A stretch of DNA of 64,000 nucleotides from JACCTI01 sp038237435 (GTDB lineage Bacteria; Verrucomicrobiota; Verrucomicrobiia; Chthoniobacterales; UBA10450), in contig JBBRYT010000013.1 of NCBI GenBank assembly GCA_038237435.1, positions 39,667 to 103,666 of the forward strand, in the 5' to 3' direction. The notes below the pieces were generated by a model, which was given only the letters and a program-made list of their open reading frames with translations, had not been told where the DNA came from and searched no databases. The translations under genes and the position numbers were made by a program. Below are positions 42,835 through 51,324 of the stretch, in pieces. Within the stretch, counting starts at the first letter, position 1. Every line of letters starts with the position of its first letter.

Positions 42835-43763
42835 CGACAAGCGCACTTCCGAAACACATCGCGGTCTTGAAAGGGGGACCGGGCGCGGAGCGGGACGTTT
42901 CACTCGCGACCGGCGCGGGCGTAACGAGAGCATTGCGTTCGTTAGGCGCGGAAGTGACGGAAGTCGATGTGCGCGGCGACGATTTCGAATTGCCTAACGA
43001 GACGGAGCTCGCCTTCATCGCGTTGCACGGAACGTTCGGCGAGGACGGACAGGTCCAGCAGATCCTGGAGGATCGCGGCGTCGCCTACACTGGCGAAGGT
43101 GTGGAAGAAAGCCGCATCGCATTCGACAAGATTCTTTCGAAACGAAACTTCGACGCGGCGGGAGTGCCGACGCCAGCGTGGGAAGTGATCACGAAAGGTC
43201 AGCAGCCGACCATGGCGTTGCCGTATGTGATCAAGGCGCCGAAACAGGGATCGACTGTTGGCATCTACATCGTCAAAAAAGAAAACGAAGTCGCAAAAGC
43301 GTTGCAGGACGCTGCGGGATACGATGAGCGTTTGTTGGTCGAGAAATTTATTCTCGGTCGCGAGTTGACGATTGGAGTGCTCGGCGAACAGGCGCTGCCG
43401 ATCATTGAAATCATTCCGAAGGATGGTGTCTACGATTTCAAAAATAAGTATCCGTTCTTAAATCCGAGCGCGGGCGGGGGAGCGCAGCATGTTTGTCCGG
43501 CGAATCTTTCCGAGGAACAAACGCACGCCATTCAGGAGTTGGCTTTGCGTGCTCATCGTTCGTTAGGCCTGCGCGTATATTCACGAGTCGATGTCATGCT
43601 GCCCGAAAGTTCCGAGCCCAGTGTGCTCGAGATCAACACTATTCCGGGGATGACGGAAGCGAGTCTGCTGCCGGAAGCGGCCAGCGTGGCTGGAATTTCT
43701 TATCCGCAACTTTGCGCACGAATCATCGAGCTTTCGCGCGCGCGCCGGAGGTGCGCCGACTAA
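42831..43763 (+). CDS. ddl: D-alanine--D-alanine ligase
   Basis: Ddl makes D-Ala-D-Ala for MurF. The 310-residue protein (family about 305-360) starts IAVLKGGPGAERDVSLATG; the ATP-grasp core includes YVIKAPKQGSTVGIYIVKKE, LVEKFILGRELTIGVL and the C-terminal VLEINTIPGMTEASLLPEAA. It overlaps the murC-murB stop by 4 bases and shares one base with the ftsQ start. Three exact TCGTTAGGC copies lie in it (42949, 42992 inverted, 43560). Confidence 0.95.
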   Translation: MTTSALPKHIAVLKGGPGAERDVSLATGAGVTRALRSLGAEVTEVDVRGDDFELPNETELAFIALHGTFGEDGQVQQILEDRGVAYTGEGVEESRIAFDKILSKRNFDAAGVPTPAWEVITKGQQPTMALPYVIKAPKQGSTVGIYIVKKENEVAKALQDAAGYDERLLVEKFILGRELTIGVLGEQALPIIEIIPKDGVYDFKNKYPFLNPSAGGGAQHVCPANLSEEQTHAIQELALRAHRSLGLRVYSRVDVMLPESSEPSVLEINTIPGMTEASLLPEAASVAGISYPQLCARIIELSRARRRCAD

Positions 43764-44818
43764 TGCGCAACACGACGAAAGGTCAACCGCCTGCGCGTAA
43801 TCAGCGCGTCTCGAACTCGAAGCAACGGCGGCAGCAGCACTTGCTCGACGTAAAAGTGCGGTCCCACAAAGCGACACACCATCGCAACAAACGGATTCTG
43901 GTTTCCGTCTCGAAAATTCTTCTCTGTGGCGCAATTCTTTGGGCCGCGATCTTCGGGATTCGCTACGGCGCGCGCCGGATCTTTTTTGAAAATCCCGATT
44001 ATCGCTTGAGCAAAATTGAAGTGCGGACTGATGGCACCTTGCAGCGCGAACAAGTTTTGCGCACGGCCGATTTGCGGGAGGGCGAAAATATTTTCCGCGT
44101 GAATCTCGCACGTGTGCGCGACCAACTGCAGCAGCTTCCGCAGGTGGACGAAGCCCAAGTGGTGCGCAACATGCCGGGCGAAATCGACATTCAGATTGTC
44201 GAACGCAAGCCGATTGCGTGGATCACGTCGGATAAAGATGTGATCGATCCATTTGCCTCCGATGCGGCTTTCCTGATCGATGCGCGCGGCATCCTAATGA
44301 AGGAAAAAAAATTGCTGCCGGAATATCTCGGGCTGCCCGTCATCGCCGGTTGCACGAGCGAATCGCTCGAACCGGGCAAGACAATCGAATCCTACGAAAC
44401 GAAAGCCGCGCTGGAATTGCTGCGCCTAAGTTCGCGCGGTTTCATGCAGACGCGTTTTCAAATTCGCCTGATCGATTTGTCAAAAGGCTACTGCCTGCTC
44501 GTGGCTGACAAGAATCACACCCGAATCACTTTCGGGTTCGACGATCTCGACAAACAGGTGGAACGCCTCGAAAAATTTCTCGATTGGTCGGATGATTCGC
44601 GGCGCGAAATCCAAACCGTGAACCTGCTCGTGCAACGGAACATTCCCGTGACGTTCACGAAAATGCCCTCGGAAGTGATCAACGACACGGTCGCGCCTGA
44701 AGGCGAGGACCCGAAAATTTTGAAAGCGACGCCAGCCAATCCTGGCGTGAAACCAAAAACAAACGCACCGGAGAAAACCAAAAAAGCGACGCCGGTGGAA
44801 CGTGGAAGGAAGAACTGA
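43763..44818 (+). CDS. ftsQ: FtsQ/DivIB-type division protein
   Basis: FtsQ links FtsL/FtsB to the division machine. ATG 43763 overlaps the ddl stop (TAATG) and gives 351 residues; the longer frame upstream runs through ddl. A long basic cytoplasmic N-terminus (1-45) precedes a membrane helix (SKILLCGAILWAAIFGIRYG) and a POTRA domain (YRLSKIEVRTDGTLQREQVL, with NIFRVNLARVRDQL). The following VRNMPGEIDIQIVERKPIAW is the conserved FtsQ segment. The C-terminus is Lys/Pro-rich. Confidence 0.9.
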   Translation: MRNTTKGQPPARNQRVSNSKQRRQQHLLDVKVRSHKATHHRNKRILVSVSKILLCGAILWAAIFGIRYGARRIFFENPDYRLSKIEVRTDGTLQREQVLRTADLREGENIFRVNLARVRDQLQQLPQVDEAQVVRNMPGEIDIQIVERKPIAWITSDKDVIDPFASDAAFLIDARGILMKEKKLLPEYLGLPVIAGCTSESLEPGKTIESYETKAALELLRLSSRGFMQTRFQIRLIDLSKGYCLLVADKNHTRITFGFDDLDKQVERLEKFLDWSDDSRREIQTVNLLVQRNIPVTFTKMPSEVINDTVAPEGEDPKILKATPANPGVKPKTNAPEKTKKATPVERGRKN

Positions 44819-44824
44819 AGAAAA

Positions 44825-46036
44825 ATGGCGAGCAGTGATTTGATGGTAGGACTGGAGATTGGCACCTCCAAAATTTGTGTGGTGGTCGGCGAAGGCCGGC
44901 CCGATGGCACGATCAAAATTCTCGGCGTCGGGCAGGCGCCATCGCGCGGAGTGCGCAAAGGTGAGATCGTCGATTTCGAGACAGCGATGAAATGCGTGCA
45001 CGAAGCGGTGGTCGACGCGGAGACGAAGAGCGACGTGATGATTCGCAGCGTTTACGTGGGCGTGAGCGGCGCGCACATCATGAGTTTCAACAATCGCGGC
45101 TCGGTCGCACTGCCGGAAGAACGCGACGAGATCGATGAGCAGGATATCGAAGATGTGAAACTGAATGCGCGCGAAGTCAGCATTCCTTCGCAGAACGCGT
45201 TTCTGCATTCGATCATCCAGCACTATCACGTCGATGGGCAGGACGGCGTGATCAATCCCATCGGGATGCTCGGGGAACGGCTCGAAGCGGATTTCCACAT
45301 CATCCACGGCGTGCGCACGCGCATTCAAAACACGATTCGTTGCGTGAAAGAACTGCCGCTCGATGTCGAAGACGTTGTCTTCAACGCTCTCGCCTCCGCG
45401 CAAGTCGTGCTCACGCCGAACCAGAAGAATCTCGGTGCACTCGTCATCGATGTCGGCGGCGGCACGACCGATTACATTTTGTATGTCGATGGCGCGGTAA
45501 AACAGAGCGGCTGTCTCGCGGTCGGCGGCGATCACATCACCAACGACATTTCGATGGGTCTGCGCATTCCGATGACGCGCGCGGAGAAATTAAAAATCAG
45601 CGAAGGCGCGGTCACGCTCGGCAATTCGCTTCCCGGCGAAACGATTTTACTCAAAGACGATTCCGGTTTTGCCGGAAAAGAAATCGAACGCGAAACGCTC
45701 AACACCATCATTCATCTGCGGCTGCGCGAAACGTTTGAATTGCTGAAGCGCAAGCTCGAAGAAGAACCGTTCATTAACTACATCGGCGAAGGAATTTTCA
45801 TCACCGGCGGATGCAGTCATCTCAAAGGTATCGATCATTTGGCCGAGGAAATTTTCGAGCTGCCGGCGCGGGTTTCACATGCGCAGACCATGTCCGGCCT
45901 AACGAGTGCTTTTGAGAATCCACAATTCTCCGCCGCCATCGGCCTGATCAAGTATGCACAAGCTGTGCAAGTTGATCGTCGTCCGCGCACGACCTTCGGC
46001 CGCCTCTTCGGAAAAATTTTTAACGGCGCTCGCTAA
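44825..46036 (+). CDS. ftsA: Cell division protein FtsA
   Basis: FtsA is an actin-like ATPase that anchors FtsZ to the membrane. The 403-residue protein has the phosphate-1 motif LMVGLEIGTSKICVVVGEG (7-25), the 1C domain with VYVGVSGAHIMSFNNRG, phosphate-2 VIDVGGGTTDYILYVDGAV, and GIFITGGCSHLKGIDHLAEE. The C-terminal segment TTFGRLFGKIFNGAR is a likely amphipathic membrane-targeting helix. It lies 6 bases after ftsQ and 27 bases before ftsZ, the usual order. Confidence 0.95.
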   Translation: MASSDLMVGLEIGTSKICVVVGEGRPDGTIKILGVGQAPSRGVRKGEIVDFETAMKCVHEAVVDAETKSDVMIRSVYVGVSGAHIMSFNNRGSVALPEERDEIDEQDIEDVKLNAREVSIPSQNAFLHSIIQHYHVDGQDGVINPIGMLGERLEADFHIIHGVRTRIQNTIRCVKELPLDVEDVVFNALASAQVVLTPNQKNLGALVIDVGGGTTDYILYVDGAVKQSGCLAVGGDHITNDISMGLRIPMTRAEKLKISEGAVTLGNSLPGETILLKDDSGFAGKEIERETLNTIIHLRLRETFELLKRKLEEEPFINYIGEGIFITGGCSHLKGIDHLAEEIFELPARVSHAQTMSGLTSAFENPQFSAAIGLIKYAQAVQVDRRPRTTFGRLFGKIFNGAR

Positions 46037-46063
46037 CCCATTTTCTAAACAGAAAGACCTCAC

Positions 46064-47554
46064 ATGATTCAACTCAGCCGTAACTACAGTCTCCCCGAAC
46101 GTGAAGAAGACATCATTCCTATCAAGGTGATCGGAGTTGGCGGCGCGGGTTCAAACTCGCTCGACCGCGTCGTGCTGGACGGTTTGGACAAAGCCGATCT
46201 CGTGGCGGCGAACACCGATGTTCAATCGCTCGCCAGTTCGGTGGCGGCGACGAAGGTACAGCTAGGTCGCAGTGTTACGCGTGGACTTGGAACGGGGGGC
46301 GATCCGGAGCTTGGTTACGGCGCGGCCACGGAAGCAGCCGACGAAATTCGCCACTCGTTAGGCGAGGCCCGTTTGATTTTTATTTGCGCCGGACTGGGCG
46401 GCGGAACCGGTTCGGGGGCGGCACCGATGATTGCCGAGATCGCGCGCGAATCCGGCGCATTGGTTATCGCTCTGGCGACAATGCCGTTTAGTTTCGAAGG
46501 CAAACGACGCACCGCGCAGGCGCAAGACGCGCTCGCGCGTTTGCAGCGCAGTTGTAACGCCGTCATTTGTTTCGACAACGATCGGTTAGGCGATTTCGTC
46601 GCGCCGAAAGCGGGAATTCATCAAGCCTTTGCGGCGGCCGATGCGACGATCAGCCAGAGCGTGCGGTCCATCATCAGTTTGATTCAGCGGCCGGGACTGA
46701 TTCGCATTGGTTTCGATGATCTTCTCGCCGCGCTCAACAATCCGAGCGGTCGCTGTCTGTTTGGTTACGGCGAAGCCGATTCCGATAATCGCGCGCACGA
46801 TGCGCTTACCGCGGCGTTGAAAAGTCCTCTGATGGATCGCGGTCGTCTCCTCTCCGAAGCGAGCAACGTGCTCGTGCAAATTGCAGGCGGTCCGGGCGTG
46901 ACGCTCTCGGAAATCGAAATTCTGATGCACGAACTCAATCGGCATATCGGCGATCAAACGCAGATTTTGTTTGGAACTTCCGTGGATGGACGAATGGGGA
47001 ATCGTCTCGCGGTCACGATCATCAGCTCGTTAGGCGGTGAGGAGGTTGTGGTGCAGAAACCGCTCTTCGAAAATTTTGCAGCGCCGCCACCTCCGCCGCC
47101 GAAAGCGATTAAGCAGCAACCAATTCCTGAGCCGGAGCCGGAGCCAGTTATCGAAGAGCCAATTGCTGAAGAATCGTTAGTTGAAGAGCGGCCGTTGCAA
47201 ACCATCGAAGCGGTTCTGCCTCAAGGGGAATTGATTCAAGATTTTGCGGAAGACGAAGTCGAGCCGACGCCAATCGAAATCACGGCGCCACCCGTTGCTG
47301 AAGTAATTCACGAGATCGAACCGGAACCGGTTCAACCGCGCGTCATTCTGCCGAAAAAGAAACCGGTCCTAATCAAAGAAGCGTTGGTCAAAGAGGCGGC
47401 GAAGCCGGTCGAAAAAATTGTGCACGCGAAGCAGGAAATGATGCAGTTCGAATCGGTCACCCGTGGACGCTTTGAAAAGAGCGAGCCGACTATCGTCGAG
47501 GGGCAAGATCTGGACGTTCCGACCTTTCTGCGGAAGAATGTGCGCGTGAAGTAA
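46064..47554 (+). CDS. ftsZ: Cell division protein FtsZ
   Basis: FtsZ is the tubulin-like GTPase forming the division ring. The 496-residue protein has IGVGGAGSNSLDRV (23-36) and the tubulin signature GGGTGSG (112-118) in the nucleotide site, plus TMPFSFEGKRR and FDNDRL. The GTPase domain ends near residue 330. A long acidic Pro/Glu-rich linker follows (repeats of EPEPEPVIEEP type), and the last residues LDVPTFLRKNVRVK match the C-terminal peptide that binds FtsA. It is the last gene of the dcw cluster and faces a convergent gene 12 bases away. Confidence 0.97.
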   Translation: MIQLSRNYSLPEREEDIIPIKVIGVGGAGSNSLDRVVLDGLDKADLVAANTDVQSLASSVAATKVQLGRSVTRGLGTGGDPELGYGAATEAADEIRHSLGEARLIFICAGLGGGTGSGAAPMIAEIARESGALVIALATMPFSFEGKRRTAQAQDALARLQRSCNAVICFDNDRLGDFVAPKAGIHQAFAAADATISQSVRSIISLIQRPGLIRIGFDDLLAALNNPSGRCLFGYGEADSDNRAHDALTAALKSPLMDRGRLLSEASNVLVQIAGGPGVTLSEIEILMHELNRHIGDQTQILFGTSVDGRMGNRLAVTIISSLGGEEVVVQKPLFENFAAPPPPPPKAIKQQPIPEPEPEPVIEEPIAEESLVEERPLQTIEAVLPQGELIQDFAEDEVEPTPIEITAPPVAEVIHEIEPEPVQPRVILPKKKPVLIKEALVKEAAKPVEKIVHAKQEMMQFESVTRGRFEKSEPTIVEGQDLDVPTFLRKNVRVK

Positions 47555-47565
47555 ACCCGATTACT

Positions 47566-50500
47566 TCACTGTTGTGTAACGCGGAGCCGCAAAAATAACT
47601 TACCGGCCGCGGCGTTCGTTCGCGGCACTTGCGCTTTGATGGTTTGAACAAAGCCGTTGTCAGTCAGGATTTGGTTCACGGGCGTGACGCTTCCCCAATG
47701 GCCGAGTGTCGTGCTTTGTTCGAGCGAGTAGGTCAGATCGGTCGCGCTGAGCACTTTCGTATAAGTAAGCGAGAGGTAGGTCGGGTCGAGGCTCACTGTC
47801 GGTCGGTTCGTGGATGACGGATTATTTGGATCGGCGTTGAAGGCGTACTCGAGTAGGTTCGACAATCCGTCGTGATCCGGGTCCGCGTCCCGTCCGCTGA
47901 TGTTAGGGTCGCCTAATTGCTGCGGGGTGAAGTGGCTGTTTTGCCACGCGCTAAAAGTGGTCGCGGGTCCCTGATACGAGGAGAGCGCGACGCCGTTTCC
48001 AGTGTAGTTAACGAGAAACGAGCCGGTCCCATCGACATCGTTCAGGCGAGTGCCACCGGCGACGTTGCTGAATGAGCCACTGAGTGTACCGCCGGCGCTT
48101 ATGATCATGAAATTGTCACCCGCTCCGGGTACGAAACCATTCGTTAGGCTAATAACCAAGGTGCCGCCGAGCGTCGCGTTGCCCAGCGCATTTACGAAAT
48201 CGTAAGAGGTGCCCTGAGTGGTTCCACCGATTTCCATGAGTAAGTTTGCGTTCGCCGAGAGAACCAACGCGCCAACCGTGAGGGCGCCGGGGCTGTTCCC
48301 GGGCGCGAGGATTCCGCCCGGATCGACCGTGACTGTTCCGCCGATGTTGGCAACGCCGCCGAGTGTCGCGCCGTCCTTTACTCGCGCCGGGCCGGCGATG
48401 GAGCCATTCACGAAAAGTTTTCCCGCGGCTACGGTCGTGAGGCCAGTATAGGTGTTGGCGCCGTTGAGCCGGAGCGTGCCGGTGCCGACCTTCGTCAACA
48501 TTCCGCCGGTGCTGAAACCAGGACCGCCATCGGTGATCACGCCGGAAACGAGCGTGTCGGTATTTCTGCTGCCGGTGACGAGAAGTGTGTTGCCGAGGAT
48601 GAAAGTGCCGGCGCCTTCGATCGAGCCGAAGGATGTGCCCTCGGGCGGAGGGGTGCCTCCCGGAATGTTGCCGCTGACCTGGAGCGTGCCCCCGGCGTTG
48701 GCAATGATGCGCGAGGTGCCGCCGCTGACGAGGCCGTAGTACCCGGAGAAATATACGAACGCGCCGCTGCCGCCGTTACTGCCGCCCCCGATGGTAATGG
48801 TGGCGTTCCCGGCGCTTGCGAATTGCCCGAACTGGAGGACGCCGCCAGCGGCTCCCGCCGCAGTGCCGCCTTTCACATTGATCACCGCGTTCCCGGCAGT
48901 GGCGGCGCTGCCGGAGACGCTTGCGCCCGGGCCGCCGACGTTCTGCGTTCCAGAGCCGGCCGTCGCACCCTCCATGTCGACCAACGCGTTGCCGAGCGTG
49001 CTGAGCAGGTAGAGGGACGCGCCTCCGCCCGGCCCGGCGCCGAAACCTCGGAGGATGATATGAGACTGGGCCGCGGTCGAGGTCTCATAGAATTGGAGAT
49101 TCGAGCTGGGACCGATGTCGAAGGTGGCATTCCCGGCGGTGCTTTGATCCCGGAAGCGGAGGAAGGGCCCGCTAATGCTGTTGCTCGCGAGGTCGAAGAT
49201 CGCGTTCGCAGCCGTGCTGTTGTTGTAAAAATTCAAGTCGCCGCCAGTTCCCGGAGTGAGGAAATGTCCCTGGCCGGCGCTGGCCGTGTTCCGAAAATTA
49301 AGGATGCCGCCGCGATTCGAGACGGCTACATAAAAAGTTCCGTTCGCCGCACTCGAGCTACCTCTAAATTCAATCGTTCCCGGCGGACCGGACACATCTC
49401 CCACGTTAGTAAAGGAGCCGCTGCCCGCGTTAGAATTATCGAGGAACAGTGTCTGGCTGCCTGCCCCGGAGCCCGTCCCATAATTGTTGAAGGTGCCGTT
49501 AGCTGCCGTCGCGTTGTCGCGGAAAAATGTCACGCCGCCGGAACCGAAATCGCCGGTGCCGCCCAGGTTTTGAAACGTGCCATTGCTCGCGGTCGAGCTG
49601 CCGAAAAATCCAGTTTGGCCGCGACCGAACGCGCCTTGTCCCGGTTGATTGTTAAACGTCCCGTTGCCTGCGCTGGCCGAGCCGGAAAATCCGGTGAAAC
49701 CTCCGAGACCTCCGTCGGATCCCGATGAGCTGGCGTTGTTATCGAAGAGGCCGTGATCCGCATTCGCAGTGTCGAAGAATTGCGCTCCGCCGCCATTTCC
49801 ACCGGTGGCGGCCTCGCCTTGATTGATAAAGTGTGCCGTCGCCGCGATCGCGCTGTTGTAGAAATTAGTTTGCCCGCCGAAGCCGTCCACTTGCGGCGGA
49901 GATTGATTCTGAAAATTCGCGCCGAGCTGGCCACCTTGATTGGTAAAGGTGGCGGTGCTCGCGGTGGAGGTATCGTGAAATTCTATCCGCGCCCAACTCC
50001 CGCCGTTGCCTGCGCCGCCATTGGCGGTGAAAGTTCCATTCGCTGCTGACGAGGTGTTACTAAAGAACATCGCCGCCGCTGCGGAACGGAGAAGGCCGAC
50101 CCCTGGGCTGATCGGAAATGTGTTGCCGCCTTTCAGCGTGTAATTCGCGCTTCCCGCGGTTGCGCTATTGGTAAATGTCATGGTGCTCGGAGGCGCGGCT
50201 GGTGCGTTGTTACCTACGGTGCCAGGGTCGAGGACGAACGTCTGGGTTTGCGCCGACAACTTAGTCACTCCAGTTCCGGAAAGCGTGAGGTTCGCATTAA
50301 AAACCGAACCGCCCGCGACATCGGAATAAAGCTCGATCGTGTAGGAAGGCGCGCCCGCCGCAAACGTGAAGGCTTGCAGCGTTAGCGGAGGCTGCGGGTT
50401 GTTCGCATTCGGATCGTTCGTTGCTACCGAACTGAAATCAGCCAACACCGAAGTCTGCAAGCTGGCATCAAAAATAGCCGAGTCGTTATTGACTGGCTTG

Positions 50501-50646
50501 TTAGGCGTCCAGTTACCCGAATCCGACCAGCGATTGCTGCCGCCCAAACCAGACCAGGTGTCAGTTCCGCCTAACGAGTCGTCTGACCACAGCAGCAACG
50601 AGAGAATAGGCGCCAGAAAAAGTAACGGTCGTGCGATTCCATTCAT
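47566..50646 (-). CDS. Autotransporter-repeat surface protein
   Basis: A protein of 1026 residues with an N-terminal signal peptide (PLLFLAPILSLLLWSDDSLG) and a Gly/Asn/Ser-rich body. Residues about 190-650 hold about fifteen repeats of 25-35 residues with consensus F-x-D/N-x-S-T/A-A-x-N-G-T-F-x-N-x-G (for example GSSTASNGTFQNLGG and DNATAANGTFNNYG). They are followed by the autotransporter-associated strand GTLRLNGANTYTGLTTVAAG with LAPGNSPGALTVG. No C-terminal beta-barrel is visible; the end has DADPDHDGLSNLLEYAF, a calcium-binding type repeat. It is probably exported and surface-attached by another route. The neighbouring pilin suggests a type II or pilus link, but this is a guess. Confidence 0.82.
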   Translation of the reverse strand: MNGIARPLLFLAPILSLLLWSDDSLGGTDTWSGLGGSNRWSDSGNWTPNKPVNNDSAIFDASLQTSVLADFSSVATNDPNANNPQPPLTLQAFTFAAGAPSYTIELYSDVAGGSVFNANLTLSGTGVTKLSAQTQTFVLDPGTVGNNAPAAPPSTMTFTNSATAGSANYTLKGGNTFPISPGVGLLRSAAAAMFFSNTSSAANGTFTANGGAGNGGSWARIEFHDTSTASTATFTNQGGQLGANFQNQSPPQVDGFGGQTNFYNSAIAATAHFINQGEAATGGNGGGAQFFDTANADHGLFDNNASSSGSDGGLGGFTGFSGSASAGNGTFNNQPGQGAFGRGQTGFFGSSTASNGTFQNLGGTGDFGSGGVTFFRDNATAANGTFNNYGTGSGAGSQTLFLDNSNAGSGSFTNVGDVSGPPGTIEFRGSSSAANGTFYVAVSNRGGILNFRNTASAGQGHFLTPGTGGDLNFYNNSTAANAIFDLASNSISGPFLRFRDQSTAGNATFDIGPSSNLQFYETSTAAQSHIILRGFGAGPGGGASLYLLSTLGNALVDMEGATAGSGTQNVGGPGASVSGSAATAGNAVINVKGGTAAGAAGGVLQFGQFASAGNATITIGGGSNGGSGAFVYFSGYYGLVSGGTSRIIANAGGTLQVSGNIPGGTPPPEGTSFGSIEGAGTFILGNTLLVTGSRNTDTLVSGVITDGGPGFSTGGMLTKVGTGTLRLNGANTYTGLTTVAAGKLFVNGSIAGPARVKDGATLGGVANIGGTVTVDPGGILAPGNSPGALTVGALVLSANANLLMEIGGTTQGTSYDFVNALGNATLGGTLVISLTNGFVPGAGDNFMIISAGGTLSGSFSNVAGGTRLNDVDGTGSFLVNYTGNGVALSSYQGPATTFSAWQNSHFTPQQLGDPNISGRDADPDHDGLSNLLEYAFNADPNNPSSTNRPTVSLDPTYLSLTYTKVLSATDLTYSLEQSTTLGHWGSVTPVNQILTDNGFVQTIKAQVPRTNAAAGKLFLRLRVTQQ

Positions 50647-50843
50647 GAGATTGGTCTTTCCGGGATCAAGGAAACGCTGATCTGCAGACCGTCCCGACGA
50701 TTTGAAACCGTTGCGCCCTCTCTTCGAGGCTGCCGGAATCAGGTGTCGGCTGCAACCCTATTACGGCATTCTTACGTAGGAACGTTTGGGTGAAGTAAAC
50801 CGCGCCCGACTGGCATACTTCGTGATGCATAAAGCGCGTCTTT
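50647..50843. promoter_or_regulatory. Divergent intergenic gap before the surface protein and a pilin
   Basis: A 197-base gap between two divergently transcribed genes. It should hold the promoters of both. No clear -35/-10 pair, riboswitch or operator was recognised by eye. Confidence 0.35.
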
Positions 50844-51302
50844 ATGCGCCGAAATGCGGGCTTCACGCTCGTTGAAATCATGATCGTGGTGGCCATCATC
50901 GCTTTGCTGGCGGTAATCGGGTTGCCGTCGTTGTTGCGCGCGCGACAGCAGACGCAGAATGCGAAATTCTGCAACGCGCTGCGCGTGGCGAGCAATGCGA
51001 TCGAGACTTATGCCGCCGAGCATAACGCCTATCCGACCGACGCGAATCGCAGCGTAGTCCCGAGCGGAATGGCGACTTATCTGGACGCGACTTTGAATTG
51101 GACGGGACCGACGCCAATCGGCGGCCAATGGGATTGGGACTTCAACGTCTTCGGTTTCAAGGCGGCGATTTCAGTGGTAAATCCAACCGCGTCAGCGGCG
51201 CAGTTGCTCGACATCGACAAGCGCATCGACGACGGCGACCTAACAACCGGTGCTTTTCAGGATATGAGCGCCGGCCGCTACAGCGACATCATCGAAGAAT
51301 AA
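50844..51302 (+). CDS. Type IV pilin/pseudopilin-like protein (PilE-like)
   Basis: A protein of 152 residues with leader MRRNAG and then FTLVEIMIVVAIIALLAVIG, a canonical prepilin signal with Gly before the cleavage site and Glu at +5. The long helix continues as LPSLLRARQQTQNAKFCNAL with ETYAAEHNAYPTDANR, typical of major pilin-like or GspG-like proteins in this phylum. It stands alone, not with the other pilin genes, between the surface protein and an M20 hydrolase. A hairpin overlaps its stop codon. Confidence 0.83.
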   Translation: MRRNAGFTLVEIMIVVAIIALLAVIGLPSLLRARQQTQNAKFCNALRVASNAIETYAAEHNAYPTDANRSVVPSGMATYLDATLNWTGPTPIGGQWDWDFNVFGFKAAISVVNPTASAAQLLDIDKRIDDGDLTTGAFQDMSAGRYSDIIEE

Positions 51303-51324
51303 TTCGCCACTCGCTAGGCGAATT
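51301..51324. terminator. Bidirectional hairpin between convergent pilin and hydrolase genes
   Basis: AATTCGCC (51301-51308) and GGCGAATT (51317-51324) form a perfect 8-bp stem with an 8-base loop. It spans the gap between the pilin stop and the hydrolase stop, so it could end transcription from both sides. The loop and right arm contain ACTCGCTAGGC, one base away from the ACTCGTTAGGC repeat. Confidence 0.5.

Noticed and set aside
43493..43762. Upstream part of the ftsQ frame
   Set aside because: It runs antiphase through the conserved C-terminus of ddl; ATG 43763 gives the correct FtsQ topology.
48823..49728. Plus-strand frame of 301 codons inside the surface protein
   Set aside because: It arises opposite the repetitive Gly/Ala/Asn region and has no start context or domain.
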